From Odontesthes bonariensis (lineage: Eukaryota; Chordata; Actinopteri; Atheriniformes; Atherinopsidae): a stretch of 64,000 nt of DNA. Under the pieces are notes generated by a model that was not told where the DNA came from, did no database searches, and saw only the letters and a program-made list of their open reading frames with translations. Position numbers and translations under genes: made by a program. Location: the NCBI RefSeq assembly GCF_027942865.1, contig NC_134515.1, forward strand, positions 354,468 to 418,467. The letters are read 5' to 3'. Positions 55,460 to 64,000 of this stretch are shown one piece after another (the stretch's first letter is position 1; the number at the start of each line of letters is the position of its first letter).

Positions 55460-58400
55460 TTTTCTGGAGGTTATCTGGTCTTTCTGAAGGTTATCTGATT
55501 TTTCTGAAGGTTATCTGATTTTTCTGAAGGTTATCTTGTCTTTCTGAAGGTTAACTGATTTTTCTGAGGTTATCTGGTCTTTCTGAAGGTTATCTGGTCT
55601 TTCTTAACGTTATCTGGTCTTTCTGAAGGTTATCTGGTCTTTCTGGAGGTTATCTGGTCTTTCTGAAGGTTATCTGGTCTTTCTGGAGGTTATCTGGTCT
55701 TTCTGGAGGTTATCTAGTCTTTCTGAAGGTTATCTGGTCTTTCTGAAGGTTTCTGGTCTTTCTGAAGGTTATCTGATTTTTCTGAAGGTTATCTGGTCTT
55801 TCTGAAGGTTATCTGGTCTTTCTGAAAGTTATCTGGTCTTTCTGAAGGTTATCTGGTCTTTCTGGAGGTTATCTGGTCTTTCTGAAGGTTATCTGATTTT
55901 TCTGAAGGTTATCTGATTTTTCTGAAGGTTATCTTGTCTTTCTGAAGGTTAACTGATTTTTCTGGAGGTTATCTGGTCTTTCTGAAGTTTATCTGGTCTT
56001 TCTAACGTTATCTGGTCTTTCTGAGGTTATCTGGTCTTTCTGGAGGTTATCTGGTCTTTCTGAAGGTTATCTGGTCTTTCTGGAGGTTATCTGGTCTTTC
56101 TGGAGGTTATCTAGTCTTTCTGAAGGTTATCTGTCTTTCTGAAGGTTATCTGGTCTTCTGAAGGTTATCTGATTTTTCTGAAGGTTATCTGGTCTTTCTG
56201 AAGGTTATCTGATTTTCTGAAGGTTATCTGGTCTTTCTGAAGGTTATCTGGTCTTTCTGAAGGTTATCTGGTCTTTCTGAAGGTTATCTAGTCTTTCTGA
56301 AGGTTATCTGATTTTTCTGAAGGTTATCTGATCTTTCTGAAGGTTATCTGGTCTTTCTGAAGGTTATCTGGTCTTTCTGAAGGTTATCTGGTCTTTCTGA
56401 AGGTTATCTGAAGGTTATCTGGTCTTTCTGAAGGTTATCTGGTCTTTCTGAACGTTATCTGGTCTTTCTGGAGGTTATCTGGTCTTTCTGAGGTTATCTA
56501 GTCTTTCTGGAGGTTATCTGTCTTTCTGGAGGTTATCTGGTCTTTCTGAAGGTTATCTAGTCTTTCTGGAGGTTATCTGGTCTTTCTGGAGGTTATCTGT
56601 CTTTCTGAAGGTTATCTGGTCTTTCTGAAGGTTATCTGATTTTTCTGAAGGTTATCTGGTCTTTCTGAAGGTATCTGGTCTTTCTGAACGTTATCTGGTC
56701 TTTCTGAACGTTATCTGGTCTTTCTGAAGGTTATCTGATTTTTCTGAAGGTTATCTTGTCTTTCTGAGGTTAACTGATTTTTCTGGAGGTTATCTGGTCT
56801 TTCTGAAGGTTATCTAGTCTTTCTGGAGGTTATCTGGTCTTTCTGAAGGTTATCTGGTCTTTCTGAGGTTATCTGATTTTTCTGAAGGTTATCTGGTCTT
56901 TCTGAAGGTTATCTGGTCTTTCTGAAGGTTATCTGATCTTCTGGAGGTATCTGATCTTTCTGAAGGTTATCTGGTCTTTCTGGAGGTATCTGGTCTTTCT
57001 GAAGGTTATCTGGTCTTTCTGAAGGTTATCTGGTCTTTCTGAAGGTTATCTGGTCTTTCTGGAGGTTATCTAGTCTTTCTGAAGGTTATCTAGTCTTTCT
57101 GAAGGTTATCTGGTCTTTCTGAAGGTTATCTGGTCTTTCTGGAGGTTATCTCATTTTTCTGAAGGTTATCTGGTCTTTCTGAAGGTTATCTGATTTTTCT
57201 GAAGGTTATCTGGTCTTTCTGAAGGTTATCTGGTCTTTCTGAAGGTTATCTGGTCTTTCTGAAGGTTATCTAGTCTTTCTGAAGGTTATCTGGTCTTTCT
57301 GAAGGTTATCTGTCTTTCTGAAGGTTATCTGGTCTTTCTGAAGGTATCTGGTCTTTCTGAAGGTTATCTGGTCTTTCTTAACGTTATCTGGTCTTTCTGA
57401 AGGTTATCTGGTCTTTCTTACGTTATCTGGTCTTTCTGGAGGTTATCTAGTCTTTCTGAGGTTATCTGGTCTTTCTTAACGTTATCTGGTCTTTCTGAAG
57501 GTTATCTGGTCTTTCTGAGGTTATCTGGTCTTTCTGAAGGTTATCTGGTCTTTCTGAAGGTTATCTGGTCTTTCTGAAGGTTATCTGGTCTTTCTGAAGG
57601 TTATCTGGTCTTTCTGAAGGTTATCTAGTCTTTCTGAAGGTTAACTGATTTTTCTGAAGGTTATCTGGTCTTTCTGAAGGTTATCTGGTCTTTCTGAAGG
57701 TTATCTAGTCTTTCTGAAGGTTATCTGATTTTTCTGAAGGTTATCTGATCTTTCTGAAGGTTAACTGATTTTTCTGAAGGTTATCTGGTCTTTCTGAAGG
57801 TTATCTGGTCTTTCTGAAGGTTATCTAGTCTTTCTGAGGTTAACTGATTTTTCTGAAGGTTATCTGGTCTTTCTGAAGGTTATCTGGTCTTTCTGAAGGT
57901 TATCTGGTCTTTCTGGAGGTTATCTAGTCTTTCTGAAGGTTATCTGGTCTTTCTGAAGGTTATCTGGTCTTTCTGAAGGTTATCTGGTCTTTCTGAAGGT
58001 TATCTGGTCTTTCTGGAGGTTATCTGGTCTTTCTGAAGGTTATCTGGTCTTTCTGGAGGTTATCTGGTCTTTCTGGAGGTTATCTAGTCTTTCTGAAGGT
58101 TATCTGGTCTTTCTGAAGGTTATCTGGTCTTTCTGGAGGTTATCTGGTCTTTCTGGAGGTTATCTAGTCTTTCTGAAGGTTATCTGGTCTTTCTGAAGGT
58201 TATCTGATTTTTCTGAAGGTTATCTGGTCTTCTGAAGGTTATCTGATTTTTCTGAAGGTTATCTGGTCTTTCTGAAGGTTATCTGGTCTTTCTGAAGGTT
58301 ATCTGGTCTTTCTGAAGGTTATCTAGTCTTTCTGAAGGTTATCTGATTTTTCTGAAGGTTATCTGATCTTTCTGAAGGTTATCTGGTCTTTCTGAAGGTT

Positions 58401-61400
58401 ATCTGGTCTTTCTGAAGGTTATCTGAAGGTTATCTGGTCTTTCTGAAGGTTATCTGTCTTTCTGAACGTTATCTGGTCTTTCTGGAGGTTATCTGGTCTT
58501 TCTGAAGGTTATCTGGTCTTTCTGGAGGTTATCTGGTCTTTCTGGAGGTTATCTGGTCTTTCTGAAGGTTATCTGGTCTTTCTGGAGGTTATCTAGTCTT
58601 TCTGGAGGTTATCTAGTCTTTCTGAAGGTTATCTGGTCTTTCTGAACGTTATCTGGTCTTTCTGAAGGTTATCTGGTCTTTCTGAACGTTATCTGGTCTT
58701 TCTGAAGGTTATCTGGTCTTTCTGAAGGTTATCTGGTCTTTCTGAACGTTATCTGGTCATTCTGAAGGTTATCTGGTCTTTCTGAAGGTTATCTGGTCTT
58801 TCTGAACGTTATCTGGTCTTTCTGAAGGTTATCTGGTCTTTCTGAAGGTTATCTGATCTTTCTGAAGGTTATCTGTCTTTCTGAAGGTTATCTGGTCTTT
58901 CTGAAGGTTATCTGATCTTTCTGAAGGTTATCTGATCTTTCTGAAGGTTATCTGGTCTTCTGAACGTTATCTGGTCTTTCTGAAGGTTATCTGATTTTTC
59001 TGAACGTTATCTGGTCTTTCTGAAGGTTAACTGATTTTTCTGGAGGTTATCTGGTCTTTCTGAAGGTTATCTAGTCTTTCTGGAGGTTATCTGGTCTTTC
59101 TGGAGGTTATCTGGTCTTTCTGAAGGTTATCTAGTCTTTCTGGAGGTTATCTGGTCTTTCTGGAGGTTATCTGGTCTTCTGAAGTTATCTGATTTTTCTG
59201 AAGGTTATCTGGTCTTTCTGAGGTTATCTGGTCTTTCTGAAGGTTATCTGATTTTTCTGAAGTTATCTGTCTTTCTGAAGGTTATCTGGTCTTTCTGACG
59301 GTATCTGGTCTTTCTGAACGTTATCTGGTCTTTCTGAACGTTATCTGGTCTTTCTGAACGTTATCTGGTCTTTCTGAACGTTATCTGGTCTTTCTGAAGG
59401 TTATCTGTCTTTCTGAACGTTATCTGGTCTTTCTGAAGGTTATCTGGTCTTTCTGAAGGTTATCTGATCTTTCTGAAGGTTATCTGTCTTTCTGAAGGTT
59501 ATCTGGTCTTCTGAAGGTTATCTGATCTTCTGAGGTTATCTGATCTTCTGAAGGTTATCTGGTCTTTCTGAACGTTATCTGGTCTTTCTGAAGGTTATCT
59601 GATTTTCTGACGTTATCTGGTCTTTCTGAAGGTTAACTGATTTTTCTGGAGGTTATCTGGTCTTTCTGAAGGTTATCTAGTCTTTCTGGAGGTTATCTGG
59701 TCTTTCTGGAGGTTATCTGTCTTTCTGAAGGTTATCTAGTCTTTCTGGAGGTTATCTGGTCTTTCTGGAGGTTATCTGTCTTTCTGAAGGTTATCTGGTC
59801 TTTCTGGAGTTATCTGGTCTTTCTGAAGGTTATCTGATTTTCTGAAGGTTATCTGGTCTTTCTGAAGGTTATCTGTCTTTCTGAAGGTTATCTGATTTTT
59901 CTGAAGGTTATCTGGTCTTTCTGAAGGTTATCTGGTCTTTCTGAACGTTATCTGGTCTTTCTGAACGGTTATCTGGTCTTTCTGAACGTTATCTGGTCTT
60001 TCTGAACGTTATCTGGTCTTTCTGAACGTTATCTGGTCTTTCTGAAGGTTATCTGGTCTTTCTGAACGTATCTGGTCTTCTGAACGTTATCTGGTCCTTT
60101 CTGAACGTTATCTGGTCTTTCTGAAGGTTATCTGATTTTTCTGAAGGTTATCTTGTCTTTCTGAAGGTTAACTGATTTTTCTGGAGGTTATCTGGTCTTT
60201 CTGAAGGTTATCTGGTCTTTCTTAACGTTATCTGGTCTTTCTGAAGGTTATCTGGTCTTTCTGGAGGTTATCTGGTCTTTCTGAAGGTTATCTGGTCTTT
60301 CTGAAGGTTATCTGGTCTTTCTGAAGGTTATCTGGTCTTTCTGAAGGTTATCTGGTCTTTCTGAAGGTTATCTGTCTTTCTGGAGGTTATCTGGTCTTTC
60401 TGGAGGTTATCTAGTCTTTCTGAAGGTTATCTGGTCTTTCTGAAGGTTATCTGGTCTTTCTGAAGGTTATCTGATTTTTCTGAAGGTTATCTGGTCTTTC
60501 TGAGGTTATCTGATTTTTCTGAAGGTTATCTGGTCTTTCTGAAGGTTATCTGGTCTTTCTGAAGGTTATCTGGTCTTTCTGAAGGTTATCTAGTCTTTCT
60601 GAAGGTTATCTGATTTTTCTGAAGGTTATCTGATCTTTCTGAAGGTTATCTGGTCTTTCTGAAGGTTATCTGGTCTTTCTGAAGGTTATCTGGTCTTTCT
60701 GAAGGTTATCTGAAGGTTATCTGGTCTTCTGAAGGTTATCTGGTCTTCTGAACGTTATCTGGTCTTTCTGGAGGTTATCTGGTCTTTCTGAAGGTTATCT
60801 AGTCTTTCTGGAGGTTATCTGGTCTTTCTGGAGGTTATCTGGTCTTTCTGAAGGTTATCTAGTCTTTCTGGAGGTTATCTGGTCTTTCTGGAGGTTATCT
60901 GGTCTTTCTGAAGGTTATCTGGTCTTTCTGAAGGTTATCTGATTTTTCTGAAGTTATCTGGTCTTTCTGAGGTTATCTGGTCTTTCTGAACGTTATCTGG
61001 TCTTTCTGAACGTTATCTGGTCTTTCTGAACGTTATCTGGTCTTTCTGAAGGTTATCTGATTTTTCTGAAGGTTATCTGGTCTTTCTGAAGGTTATCTAG
61101 TCTTTCTGGAGGTTATCTGGTCTTTCTGAAGGTTAACTGATTTTTCTGGAGGTTATCTGGTCTTTCTGAAGGTTATCTAGTCTTTCTGAAGGTTATCTGG
61201 TCTTTCTGGAGGTTATCTGGTCTTTCTGAAGGTTATCTGGTCTTTCTGAAGGTTATCTGATTTTTCTGAAGGTTATCTGTCTTTCTGAAGGTTATCTGGT
61301 CTTTCTGAAGGTTATCTGATCTTTCTGGAGGTTATCTGATCTTTCTGAAGGTTATCTGGTCTTTCTGAGGTTATCTGGTCTTTCTGAGGTTATCTGGTCT

Positions 61401-64000
61401 TTCTGAAGGTTATCTGGTCTTTCTGAAGGTTATCTGGTCTTTCTGGAGGTTATCTAGTCTTTCTGAAGGTTATCTAGTCTTTCTGAAGGTTATCTGGTCT
61501 TTCTGAAGGTTATCTGGTCTTTCTGAGGTTATCTCATTTTCTGAAGGTTATCTGGTCTTTCTGAAGGTTATCTGATTTTTCTGAAGGTTATCTGGTCTTT
61601 CTGAGGTTATCTGGTCTTTCTGAAGGTTATCTGGTCTTTCTGAAGGTTATCTAGTCTTTCTGAAGGTTATCTGGTCTTTCTGAAGGTTATCTGGTCTTTC
61701 TGAAGGTTATCTGGTCTTTCTGAAGGTTATCTGGTCTTTCTGAAGGTTATCTGGTCTTTCTGAAGGTTATCTGATTTTCTGAAGGTTATCTGGTCTTTCT
61801 GAAGGTTATCTGGTCTTTCTGAAGGTTATCTGGTCTTTCTAACGTTATCTGGTCTTTCTGAAGGTTATCTGGTCTTTCTTAACGTTATCTGGTCTTTCTG
61901 GAGGTTATCTAGTCTTTCTGAAGGTTATCTGGTCTTTCTTAACGTTATCTGGTCTTTCTGAAGGTTATCTGTCTTTCTGAAGGTTATCTGGTCTTTCTGA
62001 AGGTTATCTGTCTTTCTGAGGTTATCTGGTCTTTCTGAAGGTTATCTGGTCTTTCTGAAGGTTATCTGGTCTTTCTGAAGGTTATCTAGTCTTTCTGAAG
62101 GTTAACTGATTTTTCTGAAGGTTATCTGGTCTTCTGAAGGTTATCTGGTCTTTCTGAAGGTTATCTAGTCTTTCTGAAGGTTATCTGATTTTTCTGAAGG
62201 TTATCTGATCTTTCTGAAGGTTAACTGATTTTTCTGAAGGTTATCTGGTCTTTCTGAAGGTTATCTGGTCTTCTGAAGGTTATCTAGTCTTTCTGAAGGT
62301 AACTGATTTTTCTGAAGGTTATCTGGTCTTTCTGAAGGTTATCTGGTCTTTCTGAAGGTTATCTGGTCTTTCTGGAGGTTATCTAGTCTTCTGAAGGTAT
62401 CTGTCTTTCTGAAGGTTATCTGGTCTTTCTGGAGGTTATCTGGTCTTTCTGAAGGTTATCTGGTCTTTCTGAGGTTATCTGGTCTTTCTGAAGGTTATCT
62501 GGTCTTTCTGGAGGTTATCTGGTCTTTCTGAAGGTTATCTGGTCTTTCTGGAGGTTATCTGGTCTTTCTGGAGGTTATCTAGTCTTTCTGAAGGTTATCT
62601 GGTCTTTCTGAAGGTTATCTGGTCTTTCTGAAGGTTATCTGATTTTTCTGAAGGTTATCTGGTCTTTCTGAAGGTTATCTGATTTTTCTGAAGGTTATCT
62701 GGTCTTTCTGAAGGTTATCTGGTCTTTCTGAAGGTTATCTGGTCTTTCTGAAGGTTATCTAGTCTTTCTGAAGGTTATCTGATTTTTCTGAAGGTTATCT
62801 GATCTTTCTGAAGGTTATCTGGTCTTTCTGAAGGTTATCTGGTCTTTCTGAAGGTTATCTGGTCTTTCTGAAGGTTATCTGAAGGTTATCTGGTCTTTCT
62901 GAAGGTTATCTGGTCTTTCTGAACGTTATCTGGTCTTTCTGGAGGTTATCTGGTCTTTCTGAAGGTTATCTAGTCTTTCTGGAGGTTATCTGGTCTTTCT
63001 GGAGGTTATCTGGTCTTTCTGAAGGTTATCTAGTCTTTCTGGAGGTTATCTGGTCTTTCTGGAGGTTATCTGGTCTTTCTGAAGGTTATCTGGTCTTTCT
63101 GAAGGTTATCTGATTTTTCTGAAGGTTATCTGGTCTTTCTGAAGGTTATCTGGTCTTTCTGAACGTTATCTGGTCTTTCTGAACGTTATCTGGTCTTTCT
63201 GAACGTTATCTGGTCTTTCTGAAGGTTATCTGATTTTTCTGAAGGTTATCTTGTCTTTCTGAAGGTTAACTGATTTTTCTGGAGGTTATCTGGTCTTTCT
63301 GAAGGTTATCTAGTCTTTCTGGAGGTTATCTGGTCTTTCTGGAGGTTATCTGGTCTTTCTGAAGGTTATCTGGTCTTTCTGAAGGTTATCTGATTTTCTG
63401 AAGGTTATCTGGTCTTTCTGAAGGTTATCTGGTCTTTCTGAAGGTTATCTGATCTTTCTGGAGGTTATCTGATCTTTCTGAAGGTTATCTGGTCTTTCTG
63501 GAGGTTATCTGGTCTTTCTGAAGGTTATCTGGTCTTTCTGAAGGTTATCTGGTCTTTCTGAAGGTTATCTAGTCTTTCTGAAGGTTATCTGGTCTTTCTG
63601 AAGGTTATCTGGTCTTTCTGAAGGTTATCTGGTCTTTCTGAAGGTTATCTGGTCTTTCTGGAGGTTATCTAGTCTTTCTGAAGGTTATCTAGTCTTTCTG
63701 AAGGTTATCTGGTCTTTCTGAAGGTTATCTGGTCTTTCTGGAGGTTATCTCATTTTTCTGAAGGTTATCTGGTCTTTCTGAAGGTTATCTGATTTTTCTG
63801 AAGGTTATCTGGTCTTTCTGAAGGTTATCTGGTCTTTCTGAAGGTTATCTGGTCTTTCTGAAGGTTATCTAGTCTTTCTGAAGGTTATCTGGTCTTTCTG
63901 AAGGTTATCTGGTCTTTCTGAAGGTTATCTGGTCTTTCTGAAGGTTATCTGGTCTTTCTGAAGGTTATCTGGTCTTTCTGAAGGTTATCTGATTTTTCTG
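55460..64000. repeat. 20-bp minisatellite (TTTCTGAAGGTTATCTGGTC) with ~2.2-kb higher-order structure
   Basis: About 430 copies of TTTCTGAAGGTTATCTGGTC, with GGAGG, GAACG, CTAGTC and CTGATT variants, running off the window end. A shortened junction (TTATCTGAAGGTTATCTGG) recurs at about 56405, 58420, 60707 and 62877, and a TTATCTCATTT variant at about 57149, 61531 and 63749. Both give a spacing of about 2.0-2.3 kb. Scattered single-base losses (GTCTTCTG, GAGGTT) may be real or assembly errors. Confidence 0.97.

Noticed and set aside
54942..55518. Frames crossing the N gap
   Set aside because: They consist of unknown residues across 500 N and carry no information.

Overview
The window looks like teleost fish nuclear DNA. 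It has short exons with GT-AG introns and orthologues of vertebrate genes. It also holds fish-type Tc1/mariner, hAT and LINE remnants, and an exact 500-base assembly gap. No prokaryotic operon, CRISPR array or recognisable tRNA/rRNA gene was seen. Four split genes can be assembled by splice-site phase and family resemblance. From left to right they are the 3' end of hdac6 (+, up to 8815); a complete LHFPL-family tetraspan gene (+, 17572-21657); a complete proSAAS gene, pcsk1nl (-, 36564-26720), which carries the PC1/3-inhibitory hexapeptide LLRVKR; and synaptophysin, syp (-, 50966-41509), complete except for its first coding exon.

Layout. 1-8815: hdac6 ubiquitin-binding zinc-finger exons, split by a 7.9-kb intron that is almost entirely a 10/11-bp tandem array. 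9651-13866: an 8-bp-period array. 13867-14107: a GC-rich block that may be the lhfpl first exon or promoter. 14540-14727: a MITE. 15145-15840: a LINE remnant. 15846-17503: two arrays, then the lhfpl gene, whose first two introns are filled with arrays. 22036-22610 and 24585-26005: intergenic arrays. 26059-36564: pcsk1nl, with a Tc1-like element (itself holding a nested insertion), a hAT derivative and several arrays in its introns. 36637-37500: short arrays and a probable LTR-element fragment. 37500-41508: probable syp 3' flank. 41509-50966: syp, with a different minisatellite in nearly every intron. 51785-52410: another array. 54960-55459: gap. 55460-64000: a 20-bp array running off the end of the window.

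The dominant feature is tandem repetition. Adding the array lengths I can delimit gives roughly 36 kb of about 63.5 kb of real sequence, from more than twenty unrelated unit sequences with periods from 8 to 60 bp. The very long open reading frames in these tracts arise because the units lack stop codons or have periods divisible by three; I do not treat them as genes.

The genes do not form an operon. They share synteny: HDAC6, PCSK1N and SYP also lie together in human Xp11.23, the latter two in opposite orientation to HDAC6. proSAAS and synaptophysin act in the neuronal/neuroendocrine secretory pathway and at synaptic vesicles. LHFPL3/4/5 relatives partner with synaptic receptors or mechanotransduction channels. 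HDAC6 is a cytoplasmic deacetylase.
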